Shown here piece by piece: positions 24,248-32,723 of a stretch of DNA of 64,000 bases. Origin of the DNA: Streptomyces albofaciens JCM 4342 (GTDB lineage Bacteria; Actinomycetota; Actinomycetes; Streptomycetales; Streptomycetaceae); assembly GCF_008634025.1 (NCBI RefSeq), contig NZ_PDCM01000001.1:4558501-4622500 (forward strand). The letters are read 5' to 3'. The notes under the pieces are model-generated. The model was not told the DNA's origin. It did not search any database and saw only the letters and a list, made by a program, of their open reading frames with translations. A program made the translations under genes and the position numbers. Position 1 is the first letter of the stretch; each line of letters begins with the position of its first letter.

Positions 24248-24611
24248 TGCGTCGGCTTCATCATCGGCCTCGCTTCTCTCCTGGCCCGTCCGAAACGGTC
24301 CGGCTTCACGTACCGGCTCCGTGAACGGGAGATACCCACCTCGTCACACAGGACAACCGCCCGAGCACTCATCCGCAGTGTCGGCTGCCGCTGACTGCGG
24401 GCCTTCGACCAGCCGCCGGTGCACTGGGCAAGGGTGGCGCCAGCATGCAGCGGCAGGCTCACCTGCTGGTGCGGGACGCCGCCGACGCCCAGCGGGAAGC
24501 CGACCGGCCCGGCAGCGCCTCGCCCGTGGCGACGGAGCACCGGAGGCCGTGGGCCACGACACCTCCCCAGCGTTGCGGAGCAGCGGATCGTGTCGCCCCC
24601 TGGGGCCTCGG
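24248..24611. other. Gap without a recognisable gene
   Basis: 364 bases. A short rightward frame from 24444 to 24611 (MQRQAHLLVRD...) has no ribosome binding site and no family resemblance, and opposite-strand frames look like noise. I see no hairpin or promoter worth naming. Confidence 0.3.
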
Positions 24612-25280
24612 TTAGGAGCCGGTCTCCTCGTCGGCCGGTCCGGTCTCGGCGCGCAGTCCGTCTTCTGTACGGCGCGTCTGCTCGGCGCGGCGCCGGTAGC
24701 GATCCGCCAGCTGCGCCCGGTCGTGCCGGTCATGGTCGCGGGCCAGAGCTTCTTGGACGTCGGCCAGCGCGCCGAGCGCAGCGGCCGCCCGCTCACGCGA
24801 CGAACGCTCCCGCCGCTCCAGGTCCTGCCGGGGCGTGCGTCCCTCGGCGGCCTGCTGGGCGGCGGACGAGGCCGCCTCGCGCGCGACGGCGTCCTGTTCC
24901 CGTGCGTCGCGTGCATCACTGCGGCGCAGAGCAGCTTCGCTGCGTGCCAGGCCCTCGTAGGCGGAGTCCAACTGGTCGCGGGTGCGGCCGATCTGCTCGT
25001 ACGCACGCTCGCGCACACCGGCAGCGATCCGTCCCGCCGCGCGGTCGCGTTCATCGACCTCGCGCTCCCAGTCGGCCAGACGGCCCTCGCGCGCCTTGGC
25101 GGATTCCTCCCGCGCGTCCGCGGACGCTTCCCGCGCATCGGCCGTGCGCTCGCGTCGGTCAGCGGCCGCGTCCCGCGCATCCGCCAGCCGCTCCCGCTCA
25201 TCGACAGCGCGCTCCCGCTCGTCCTGGCGCTCCACGGCACCTGCGGAGGCCGAGCCGTCATCCTGTGAAGAAGTGCCCAT
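24612..25280 (-). CDS. Highly charged coiled-coil protein
   Basis: 222 residues, almost entirely Arg, Glu, Asp and Ala, with repeating seven-residue-like units such as DERERAVDERERLADARDAAADRRERTADAREAS. It should form a long continuous coiled coil from about residue 20 to 200. It has no Cys, signal peptide or membrane helix. The ATG at 25280 was chosen because the homogenous charged region starts right after it; no strong ribosome binding site is visible, so the start is uncertain. Proteins of this kind occur widely in Streptomyces and are often annotated only as hypothetical. Function is unknown. Confidence 0.65.
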   Translation of the reverse strand: MGTSSQDDGSASAGAVERQDERERAVDERERLADARDAAADRRERTADAREASADAREESAKAREGRLADWEREVDERDRAAGRIAAGVRERAYEQIGRTRDQLDSAYEGLARSEAALRRSDARDAREQDAVAREAASSAAQQAAEGRTPRQDLERRERSSRERAAAALGALADVQEALARDHDRHDRAQLADRYRRRAEQTRRTEDGLRAETGPADEETGS

Positions 25281-25587
25281 GTCGGCAGTATCCGTTACGG
25301 CCCCGGGCCGGCGCATCGAGCACGTGACAGCGGAATGCCGGGCCCAGCGCCAGGAGCCGTAAGGCACAGTGGATAGCCCGGCACCCCTGCGACGAGGGAA
25401 AACTCGGTTCCGTCGGGGCCGTGACACGCTCGCGCATGGCGGTTCGGGGGGCAGCCCCGCCTGCTGTTGCGAGGCGCTGTGGCTCACTCATCGGGACCGT
25501 TGCCCCGCACCCGGGAAGCCCCGCCCCGGCTGGAACGGGGCGCCGTCGTCTCCGCCGCACCCGCTGCCGCCCGCCCGCGCCCTCCCG
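25281..25587. other. Gap without a recognisable gene
   Basis: About 300 bases between two leftward genes. Open frames on both strands lack ribosome binding sites and family features. It probably contains the promoter for the coiled-coil gene. Confidence 0.3.
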
Positions 25588-27555
25588 TCAGTTCTCCGCC
25601 GAGCCCCCGACCTCGACGAGCTCCCCGCCCCCGGCCAGGCGCGCGCTGACCCGGGCCCGCTCATCCGCAGGCGCCCGTACCGCGAGAAACCGCCCCTCCT
25701 CCGAGGCCCGCACCGCCCCCGCCACCTCGACCCCTACAACCCCTTGGCTCCCGGCCGCCAGCAGATACCCCTGCCCGGACGGCGCCCGCCACCGCCCGCT
25801 CGCGACGACCCGCGGGCCGTAGCGGCTGCACGCAGCGGTCGCGCGTTCCCGGGCCACCACCCGCCCCGCCACACCCGGCGCCGTGAAGCGTACGGTCACC
25901 TCGCCCGGTCCACGCCAGGTGTCGGCCCGGACGCACGACCATACGGCGCGTCCGCCGCCCTCGGGCAGGGGCTGCTCGGCGAAGTCCCACACGTTGACCG
26001 TTCGTACGCCGTCGGGCAGGTCCGGGAGGCGGCAGGCTGTGCGGGACCAGCTTTCCAGCGCTGCCGTGCCGGCCACCTCGCGCGGTTGCCACGTCGGGGC
26101 TTCGCCGCCGGGCAGGGGAGTGTGGGTGAGGTGGACGGGCGCCAGGCCGCCGAGGTCGGTGGTGAGGAAGGCGTGATCACCCGTGATGCGGGCGGCTGGG
26201 CGGAGTTCGAGGGTCGGCCAGGAGGCACAGGAGCCGGTGGCCGCAGGCCTGCGCACCGGCTCGGTGACGCCGTCCGCCGATACCCGCAACCGCCGCGCCG
26301 GGCCACCGGGACGCAGCAGGTCGCGCGTCCGCGCTCCAGTGAACCAGGGGGCGGTCAGGTAGCGGGCCGTGCCGTGCGTGCGGCTGACGACGAGGGCGGC
26401 GGCCGTCGTCATGTCGCTGTTGTCCGTGCGGGCGAAGGTGAGGGTGGCGTGACTGGGGGAGAAGGAGGCGGTGGAGAGGGGTTCGGTGTAGCGGACGGCG
26501 CGCCGGCCGTCGTGGAAGAGCACCACGGCGCTGCCGTCGGCCTCGCCCGCGTACAGGAGTTGTGTGCCGGGCAGGGGAGGGGCCGTGAGGGTGCCGGGGG
26601 TACGGGTGATGCGCGTACCTGATGCGGGGTGGGTCCAGGTCGCGAGGGCGCGGGCGAGCAGGTCACGGTCGTCGGTCCGCCCGCCGCGGGGCGGCCAGGC
26701 GGTGAAGTCCAGCCGGGCGGTGTCGGCCCATGCGTCGCGGGACGCCCGTACCAGGTCGTCGTGGCCGACCGGAGCGGCGCCCACGACGGGGCGCGAGGGC
26801 CGCTGTCCCGTCGAGGCGCCGGTGGCGGCCAGCATCACCGCGCCGACCGCCACCACCGCCGCCACCGCCCAGGCCAGGCGGAGCCGGTGCCTGCGGCGCA
26901 GCAGGTCCGTGGGCCGGGTCTGCACCGCGCACGCGTCGAACTCGGCGGAGCGCAGCAGGGTCTGGGCCGCCGCGACGGCCGGGGCGTCGAGCTGCCGCGC
27001 GGCCCGCAGGGCGCGGTCGGGGCGGCGGGCCCCGGCCGCGCAGAGCAGCGCCCGGACCTGCGCCTCGGGCAGCCCGTCCGCACGGCACAGCACGAACGCC
27101 GCGCGCGCGTCGGCGGAGAGCCCGGACAGCGCCTGCCCCAACGCGATCTCCTCCCGGCCGCCCGCCCGCGGGAACAGCCGCAGCCCCCACACCACCGGCA
27201 GCGTGGGCCGCAGCGCACGCGGCGGCGGCAGGCTCGCCGGCCACCCGCGCGGACGCCGCTCGTACACCAGCGCCGCGCGCAGCACCCGCTCCCGTACCCA
27301 TGCCGACCCGTGCCGTTCCGGCCCCAGGCGCTGCGCCGGCACCCGGAGGGCCGCCGTGCGGAGCCGGAACCCGGGCAGCGCGCGCTGCACCAGGCCGTGG
27401 GCGGCGAGGATCTTGTGGTGTCTGCCGAGCGTCGGCGGAAGCGTCAGATAGGCGAGACGGACCAGGCCGGTGTAGTGCTCGACGAGTGCGGCCTCGGCTT
27501 CGTCGAGCGTGATCCGTTCACGGCAGGCCGGGGTGCGGTGTCGGGACATGACCAT
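25588..27555 (-). CDS. Sigma-factor-like membrane protein with large extracytoplasmic domain
   Basis: 655 residues in three parts. Residues 1-200 resemble a degenerate sigma-70-type protein: ALVEHYTGLVRLAYLTLP looks like region 2, and ALSGLSADARAAFVLCRADGLPEAQVRALL looks like region 4. A membrane helix follows (LAWAVAAVVAVGAVMLAAT, about 229-247). The rest is predicted outside the cell and holds no enzyme motif I know. The layout suggests a membrane-tethered regulator whose sensor is external, a type I recall from Streptomyces without a known target. The region 2 part is poorly conserved, so DNA binding may have been lost. The start ATG at 27555 has GGGAGG about 12 bases upstream. Confidence 0.6.
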   Translation of the reverse strand: MVMSRHRTPACRERITLDEAEAALVEHYTGLVRLAYLTLPPTLGRHHKILAAHGLVQRALPGFRLRTAALRVPAQRLGPERHGSAWVRERVLRAALVYERRPRGWPASLPPPRALRPTLPVVWGLRLFPRAGGREEIALGQALSGLSADARAAFVLCRADGLPEAQVRALLCAAGARRPDRALRAARQLDAPAVAAAQTLLRSAEFDACAVQTRPTDLLRRRHRLRLAWAVAAVVAVGAVMLAATGASTGQRPSRPVVGAAPVGHDDLVRASRDAWADTARLDFTAWPPRGGRTDDRDLLARALATWTHPASGTRITRTPGTLTAPPLPGTQLLYAGEADGSAVVLFHDGRRAVRYTEPLSTASFSPSHATLTFARTDNSDMTTAAALVVSRTHGTARYLTAPWFTGARTRDLLRPGGPARRLRVSADGVTEPVRRPAATGSCASWPTLELRPAARITGDHAFLTTDLGGLAPVHLTHTPLPGGEAPTWQPREVAGTAALESWSRTACRLPDLPDGVRTVNVWDFAEQPLPEGGGRAVWSCVRADTWRGPGEVTVRFTAPGVAGRVVARERATAACSRYGPRVVASGRWRAPSGQGYLLAAGSQGVVGVEVAGAVRASEEGRFLAVRAPADERARVSARLAGGGELVEVGGSAEN

Positions 27556-27668
27556 GGACTGGGGCGCCTCCCAAGGCCGGCAGGGGTACGAGCCTCACTT
27601 CCCTCCATCAAACGAGTGAACGGTGCCGGAGTCACCGTGACGTTTCGAGGCGTGCCGTCCCCGGGTGC

Positions 27669-29435
27669 TCACAGTCCGAGGTCGGCGAGGCGGCGGCTGA
27701 CGCGTACGTCGGTCGACACGACGGGGGCGCCGGTGCGGACCCACGGGTCCCCGCCGAAGACCCGGGTGAAGACGCGCTCGGCGGTGCGGGTCGCCAGGGC
27801 CTGGGTGGTCAGGGTCGGGTTGGGGCCGCCGAGGGAGTTCGCGAGGGCGGAGTTGTCGGCGACGTACAGCCGGTCGACGGCGCGGCTGCGGCAGTCGGCG
27901 TCCAGCACCGAGGTACCCGGGTCCAGGCCCGTACGCAGGGACGACTGCACGTGCAGCGGTACGGGGAACATGTCGACGCGCAGCACCGCACGGGCGCCCG
28001 CGCCCCGCAGCAGCGCGGTCGCCTTGCGGGCCAGGAACTCGCGGTTGGCGAGCGTACGGGCGCTGCGGCGGCGCTGGTGCACCTCCACCTTCGGCACGGG
28101 ACCGTGGGCGTCGGCCGGGAAGGCGGAGGGCAGGACGCGGTTGCCGGGCTGCACGTCGTCGTCGGTCAGCACCAGGATGTTCAGCAGCCGGTCGTGGCCG
28201 CCGTCCTGCATCAGCTCGGCGAGCCGGGGCCCGAAGACGCGTCCGGTCGGCCCGTCCCAAGGGCCGTACAGGCCACGGCCGTTGGTGTACGCGCCGCGGA
28301 TTCCGCTGTCGGACGTGGTGAGGATCAGCGCCTGGAGGGCGGGCGGGAAGCCGGTCTGCTCCAGGGCGCCGCGGCCGGGGAAGTCGCACCGGGCAGCGGA
28401 TCCGGCGCCGCGGCTGTTGCCGACGTCGTGGTCGAAGACACCGACGACGAAGTCCAGGTGGTGGTCGGTCAGCCCGCGCCCGACCCAGCCGTTCGGGTCG
28501 GGCAGGCCGCTGTTGTGCCACAGCCGCGGATTCTCCGTACAGCCGCCGGCGAGCACCACCACCCGCGCGTCCTCCCGGTGCGACTCGCCGGTCGCGCCGG
28601 TGCGCCAGGTGACGCCGGTCGCCGCGCCGGCCTCGGTGTGGACGCGGGTCACGAACGCGTCGGTGATCAGCTCGGCGGCCCGGCCGCCGGGGGACCAGGC
28701 ATCGGCGGTCAGCGCCATCGGGACGTAGCTGTTGTCCGTCGAGCGCTTGGCGAATTGGTTGCGCGGCGCCCGTACCGGCTGCATGCAGCCCTGCGAGCAG
28801 TGGCCGCAGAACGTACAGCCGGTGGAGCGCGGGAAGACCAGCAGGCGGGGATCGGACGTGCGCCCGGCGTGGCCGCCGGGCTGCAGAATGGCGTTCTGCT
28901 GCGGACGGTAGGAATCGCCGGTGGTGGTCAGGGCCGTCTGCACGGGAATGCCGAGCGTTTCGCACCCCTGGAAATAGACTTCCTCCTTGGTGCCCATCGC
29001 CGCTGTCCGGACGGGCAGGGTGGCTTCCACCCACTCGTAGTACGGCACCAGTTCGGCGTAGGGGAACGGGAAGCGGTGACGGATGTCGTACGCGCCGGCG
29101 TCCGGGCCGGAACAGCCGGAGAACACGCCGGGATAGGCGCGCGGGGAATTGGCGAAGTAATGCTGTGTCGTGCCGCCGACCCCGGACAGCTGCATGACAA
29201 AGGAACTCTGCGGAGTTTCCCGGAACCACGCGCTCTTCGCCCGGTCCGCCGGGCCGAAGCGGAAGAATCCGGTGAGGGGATGGTTGGCGTCGTTCTCGTA
29301 GTGCGTCCATTCCTCGCGGGGGTGGGCGTGCCGGGGGCCGGCCTCCAGCAGCAGGACGTCCAGCCCGCGCTCCGCCAGTTCCTTGGCGACCACCGGTCCG
29401 CCGCCGCCCGCGCCGACGACGATGACATCACGCAT
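27669..29435 (-). CDS. GMC-family FAD oxidoreductase with Cys-rich motif
   Basis: 588 residues. The FAD-binding motif VVGAGGGGPVVAKEL opens the protein at residue 5. A cysteine cluster CTFCGHCSQGC near residues 206-216 recalls the iron-sulfur-like or disulfide clusters of the membrane-linked glucose/gluconate/fructose dehydrogenase large subunits. The C-terminal substrate domain ends with DNSALANSLGGPNPTLTTQALATRTAERV, the conserved GMC ending. The downstream gene overlaps its start by 8 bases on the same strand and encodes a Tat-type small subunit; the order (small subunit first) fits a two-subunit periplasmic-type dehydrogenase. The substrate cannot be read from the sequence; alcohols, sugars or cyclitols are possible. 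Confidence 0.85.
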   Translation of the reverse strand: MRDVIVVGAGGGGPVVAKELAERGLDVLLLEAGPRHAHPREEWTHYENDANHPLTGFFRFGPADRAKSAWFRETPQSSFVMQLSGVGGTTQHYFANSPRAYPGVFSGCSGPDAGAYDIRHRFPFPYAELVPYYEWVEATLPVRTAAMGTKEEVYFQGCETLGIPVQTALTTTGDSYRPQQNAILQPGGHAGRTSDPRLLVFPRSTGCTFCGHCSQGCMQPVRAPRNQFAKRSTDNSYVPMALTADAWSPGGRAAELITDAFVTRVHTEAGAATGVTWRTGATGESHREDARVVVLAGGCTENPRLWHNSGLPDPNGWVGRGLTDHHLDFVVGVFDHDVGNSRGAGSAARCDFPGRGALEQTGFPPALQALILTTSDSGIRGAYTNGRGLYGPWDGPTGRVFGPRLAELMQDGGHDRLLNILVLTDDDVQPGNRVLPSAFPADAHGPVPKVEVHQRRRSARTLANREFLARKATALLRGAGARAVLRVDMFPVPLHVQSSLRTGLDPGTSVLDADCRSRAVDRLYVADNSALANSLGGPNPTLTTQALATRTAERVFTRVFGGDPWVRTGAPVVSTDVRVSRRLADLGL

Positions 29436-30318
29436 GCCCGACGGCCTCCTTGCGGCCCCGGTAGTAGCCCTTGAGATCGTCGAGCCCGTCGGCCCGGCCG
29501 TCGTAGCCGGTGAGCCGCCAGCCCACGGGCAGCGCGGTGATGTCGCGCCGCCCGGCGTCCCACACGGCGTGTTCGGTGAAGCAGCCGAAGGAGACGAGGG
29601 ACAGCAGGCCGCTGCCCAGGTACTTCAGCAGGCCGGACACGGAGCCGCGCAGCGGTTGCGGGAGGTGGGTGTCCAGCAGGGCGACGAGGTCGGAGTCGGT
29701 GTGCTCCAGCAGCTCGAACACCCGGGTCTTGTCCCGGTAGGACAGCCGGGAGAACGGTGACAGGAAGGGGCCGTCGGCCGCCGCCGGGTGCACCCGCGTG
29801 GCGAGGACGCCGAGCAGCACGGCCGCGACGAAGGACAGGGGGATCTTCTCGTCCCCGCGCAGCAGCAGGCGCAGTGCGGCGTCCAGCCGCCCCAGCTCCG
29901 GCGGAAGGTGCCGGGGCAGTCCGATCCCCGCCTCCGCCGTGGCCGTCACCAGCGCCATGGTCAGCGGCCGGGCCACCTCCTGCGGGAACGGTACGAACCG
30001 GTCCAGCGAGGCCACGACCAGGTCACCGGCCTCGGCGGCGACCCCGCCCGCCCGGCCGCGCGGCGTGCCCTGCGCCCGTGAGTGGGCGTCGTCGCCGGGC
30101 AGCGCGAAGGCGGCGAGACCTCGGAAGGCGTCCAGGGCCAGCCGCGTGAGCACCGGCCGCACCAGGGCGATCAGCTCCTCCACGCCCGGCACCGGCGCGG
30201 CGGCGACCCGGCCGCGGGCACCGGCGAGTCCCGCTCCGGCGGCGCCGAGGACGCCTGTACGGGCCAGGAAGACGCGCCGTGGCAACGGCGGGGAGGACGG
30301 TGGCAGGGGCTCGGTCAT
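29428..30318 (-). CDS. Tat-exported small subunit partner of the GMC dehydrogenase
   Basis: 296 residues. The N-terminus carries a twin-arginine type signal: PRRVFLARTGVLGAAGAGLAG, a double Arg before a hydrophobic stretch. The C-terminal part (LSYRDKTRVFELLEH and then YLGSGLLSLVSFGCFTEHAVWD...LPVGWRLTGYDG) matches the gluconate-2-dehydrogenase subunit 3-like partners that travel with GMC subunits. It overlaps the GMC gene by 8 bases, so the two are coupled. By analogy the small subunit piggybacks the cofactor-loaded GMC subunit across the membrane. The start at 30318 is chosen over an upstream frame because GGAG lies just before it and the signal then begins properly. Confidence 0.75.
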   Translation of the reverse strand: MTEPLPPSSPPLPRRVFLARTGVLGAAGAGLAGARGRVAAAPVPGVEELIALVRPVLTRLALDAFRGLAAFALPGDDAHSRAQGTPRGRAGGVAAEAGDLVVASLDRFVPFPQEVARPLTMALVTATAEAGIGLPRHLPPELGRLDAALRLLLRGDEKIPLSFVAAVLLGVLATRVHPAAADGPFLSPFSRLSYRDKTRVFELLEHTDSDLVALLDTHLPQPLRGSVSGLLKYLGSGLLSLVSFGCFTEHAVWDAGRRDITALPVGWRLTGYDGRADGLDDLKGYYRGRKEAVGHA

Positions 30319-30482
30319 GGGGCGGCTCCGTCCGGTCCGGTGGCCCGTGTCCGGGCCGTCGGCACTGAACAACGCGGTGAGCGCGCGTCAGGTACCGGGC
30401 CTCTCCCGGGACGCCGGGTTCCGTGGCGGAGCGACGGGGGCGGCATCTCCGGGAGGGCCCTGGGCCGTGCGGCGGGGCGGTG

Positions 30483-30917
30483 TCACTTCCAGTCGGTGCA
30501 CACGGTTCCGGCGCCGGGGACGGTCATGCACGCGGCGGCCTTGAGGTCCATGTCGTTGACCATCCGGGAGTGCGCGTCACTGCCCCGGTCGATCCGGGTC
30601 TCGTAGGTGTTCTGCGGGTTCGCGGTGTTGGCGACCGTGCCGACCGTCCCGACCGGGCCGTGGACCCTGACCCAGGCGGCCCGGCACGCCGCCTTGTAGC
30701 GGAGCTCGACCGTGGCACCGGCCAGCGTCCTCGAATCGAGCGTGTCCGCGTTGTCGGCGCACCCGCCTTCCTCGGGCGTGAGCCCGTTGCAGGCCGGGCC
30801 CTTGCAGGCGAGCAGCGGAGCTTTGGCGGAGGTGTGGGCAACGGTGGTGTGCCCGGCGGGAATCAGTGCGGAGGCCGCGAGGGCCAGAGTGGCGACAGCG
30901 GTGGAGAGCGTGTGCAT
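30483..30917 (-). CDS. DUF2690 secreted protein
   Basis: 144 residues with a signal peptide (LSTAVATLALAASALIPAG). The mature part shows the DUF2690 pattern: CKGPACNGLTPEEGGC, NADTLDS, VELRYKAACRAAWVRV, and a C-terminal pair of cysteines (AACMTV, TVCTDW). The family is common in actinomycetes, is exported, and has no assigned role. AGGGGG precedes the ATG at 30917 by a normal spacing. It stands alone, between the GMC pair and a stress-signalling module. Confidence 0.8.
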   Translation of the reverse strand: MHTLSTAVATLALAASALIPAGHTTVAHTSAKAPLLACKGPACNGLTPEEGGCADNADTLDSRTLAGATVELRYKAACRAAWVRVHGPVGTVGTVANTANPQNTYETRIDRGSDAHSRMVNDMDLKAAACMTVPGAGTVCTDWK

Positions 30918-31077
30918 GGTGATGACCCCCTGATGCGGCAGAAGCCCCTTCGCGGGGCCGCCTGTCGACGGGGAGCCTACGCCGAACGGTACGGAAAAAG
31001 GTCTGAGCGGTAATAAGTCGGGCAATACGACTTATGGCGGTGCATTCCCTGGCGATGGCAGGCGGGCCGGAGGCCCG

Positions 31078-31416
31078 TCAGGGTGCCGTGGCGACGTCGC
31101 TGTCCGGGTAGCACGTGAAGACCTGGTCGAGCCCGACGTAACGCAGGATGCGCAGCGTGTTGGCGGGCACCGAGGCCAGGCCGACGTCCGCCTGCGCGGC
31201 GAGGGCGTGGTGGCGCGCCGCCAGCAGGGCGGTGATGCCGCTGGAGTCGCAGAACTCCATCGCCGCGAGATCGAGGACCAGCCGCTGGCCCGGCCGCAGG
31301 GTCAGGCCGGACACGACGGTGCGCAGCTCGTCGGCGTGGTCGTAATCGAGGTGGCCGACGACCTCCAGTACGGGACCGGTCGCGGCGTCTCGGGTGGTTA
31401 TCTTCAGCGAACTCAT
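31078..31416 (-). CDS. STAS-domain anti-sigma factor antagonist (RsbV-like)
   Basis: 112 residues forming a single STAS domain. The phosphorylation site is in MEFCDSSGITALL, where the second Ser of DSSG should be the switch residue. The N-terminus (LKITTRDAATGPVLEVVGHLDYDHADEL) and the C-terminal helix fit RsbV/SpoIIAA. In this fold the unphosphorylated form binds an anti-sigma kinase and frees a sigma factor. It lies 38 bases downstream of a PP2C phosphatase gene that probably dephosphorylates it. No anti-sigma kinase or sigma factor is in the immediate neighbourhood. Confidence 0.88.
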   Translation of the reverse strand: MSSLKITTRDAATGPVLEVVGHLDYDHADELRTVVSGLTLRPGQRLVLDLAAMEFCDSSGITALLAARHHALAAQADVGLASVPANTLRILRYVGLDQVFTCYPDSDVATAP

Positions 31417-31454
31417 CTCTGCACGGGGGTCGGAGGGACAGGGACGGAACGGGG

Positions 31455-32723
31455 TCAGGACCGTACGGCGGGGACCCCGAGGGCGAGCAGGGCGGTGTCG
31501 TCGTCCAGGCCGTCGCCGAAACCTTCCAGCAGGCCGGTCAGCGCCTGGATCACGGCCCGCGGCGGCGCCCCGGCGTGGTCGGCGGCGAACGTACGCAGGG
31601 CCTCCTCCCCGTACAGGGCGCGGTCGGGGCCGGTGCGGGCCTCGGTGAGGCCGTCGGTGTAGAGCAGGAGGCCGTCACCCGGGGCGAGGGTGGTGGCGGC
31701 GCTGACGAAGCGCGGCTCCGGCAGGATGCCGACGAGCAGCCCGCCGGGGGTGGGCAGGTAGTCGCAGGTGCCGTCGGCGCGCAGCACCAGTGCCGGAGGG
31801 TGGCCGCCGGAGGCGAGCCGCACGGTGACCTCCCCGCTGTCCTGGTCCGGCTCCAGCACCCCGAATATGGCCGTGCAGTACCGCGGGTCGCCGCCGCTGT
31901 AGCGCTCGTGGAGAACCGTGTTCAGGGTGGCGAGCGTGGCCTCCGGGTCCGGGTCGTGCAGGGCGGCGGCGCGCAGGGTGTAGCGGGTCAGCGAGGTGAG
32001 CGCGGCCGCCCGGGGACCCTTGCCGCTCACGTCCCCGAGGAAGAACGCCCAGCGCTTGCCGTCCAGGGCGAACAGGTCGTAGAAGTCGCCGCCGAGCCGG
32101 TCGGGGGAGGCGGTGTGGTAGTACGACGCCACCTCCAGCCCCGGTATGTCGGGCAGCACGGTGGGCAGCAGACTCTGCTGGAGGGCGGCCAGCGCCTCCT
32201 GGAGCCGTGCGCGGTCGGCCTCCGCCCGCCGGCGGGCCGCCTCCGCCTCCTGCCGGCGCCGCAGCAGCTCCTCCTCGTACGCGCGCCGGTCGCGGGCGTC
32301 GAAGAGGGTGGCGCGGATCAGCAGCGGCTCGCCCTCGGTGCCGTACTTGACGGTGGCCGAGACCAGCACCGGGATGCGCGTGCCGTCGGCGTGCCGCACC
32401 TCCAGCGCGATCCCGTTGATCTCGCCCTGCATGCGCAGCAGCGGCGCGAAGTGCGTCTCGTGGTAGAGCTTGCCGCCCACGGTGAGCAGATCGGCGAACC
32501 GCGTCCGCCCGACCACCGCCTCCCGCTCCAGCCCGAGCCAGTCCAGGAGCGTGGCGTTGACCTTCGCGATGGTGCCGTCCATCAGCGTGGACACATAGCC
32601 GCAGGGCGCCGAGTCGTAGAGTTCCTCGGCACTGTCCTCCAGCAGGGCGGCGAACGCGGCGGTCGTGGCGCCGTCGCCGCCCGCGCCGTGCGGCTCGGGG
32701 CTGTCCCGTCCGGTGCGGCTCAT
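31455..32723 (-). CDS. PAS-PP2C (SpoIIE-type) phosphatase, RsbP-like
   Basis: 422 residues. A PAS domain occupies about residues 30-155 (ELYDSAPCGYVSTLMDGTIAKVNATLLDWLG), followed by a charged coiled coil (EEELLRRRQEAEAARRRAEADRARLQEAL) and a SpoIIE-type PP2C domain with RLGGDFYDLF, FFLGDVSGKGPRAAALTS and the metal-binding DGLTEAR...DDDTALLAL. This order equals Bacillus RsbP, the energy-stress phosphatase. The ATG overlaps the stop of the upstream RsbQ-like hydrolase gene (TGATG), and an RsbV-like gene follows. It should activate the antagonist by dephosphorylation when the PAS domain receives a signal. Confidence 0.9.
   Translation of the reverse strand: MSRTGRDSPEPHGAGGDGATTAAFAALLEDSAEELYDSAPCGYVSTLMDGTIAKVNATLLDWLGLEREAVVGRTRFADLLTVGGKLYHETHFAPLLRMQGEINGIALEVRHADGTRIPVLVSATVKYGTEGEPLLIRATLFDARDRRAYEEELLRRRQEAEAARRRAEADRARLQEALAALQQSLLPTVLPDIPGLEVASYYHTASPDRLGGDFYDLFALDGKRWAFFLGDVSGKGPRAAALTSLTRYTLRAAALHDPDPEATLATLNTVLHERYSGGDPRYCTAIFGVLEPDQDSGEVTVRLASGGHPPALVLRADGTCDYLPTPGGLLVGILPEPRFVSAATTLAPGDGLLLYTDGLTEARTGPDRALYGEEALRTFAADHAGAPPRAVIQALTGLLEGFGDGLDDDTALLALGVPAVRS

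Noticed and set aside
24444..24611. A 55-codon rightward frame (MQRQAHLLVRD...).
   Set aside because: It has no ribosome binding site or recognisable family, and it lies in a gap between two leftward genes.
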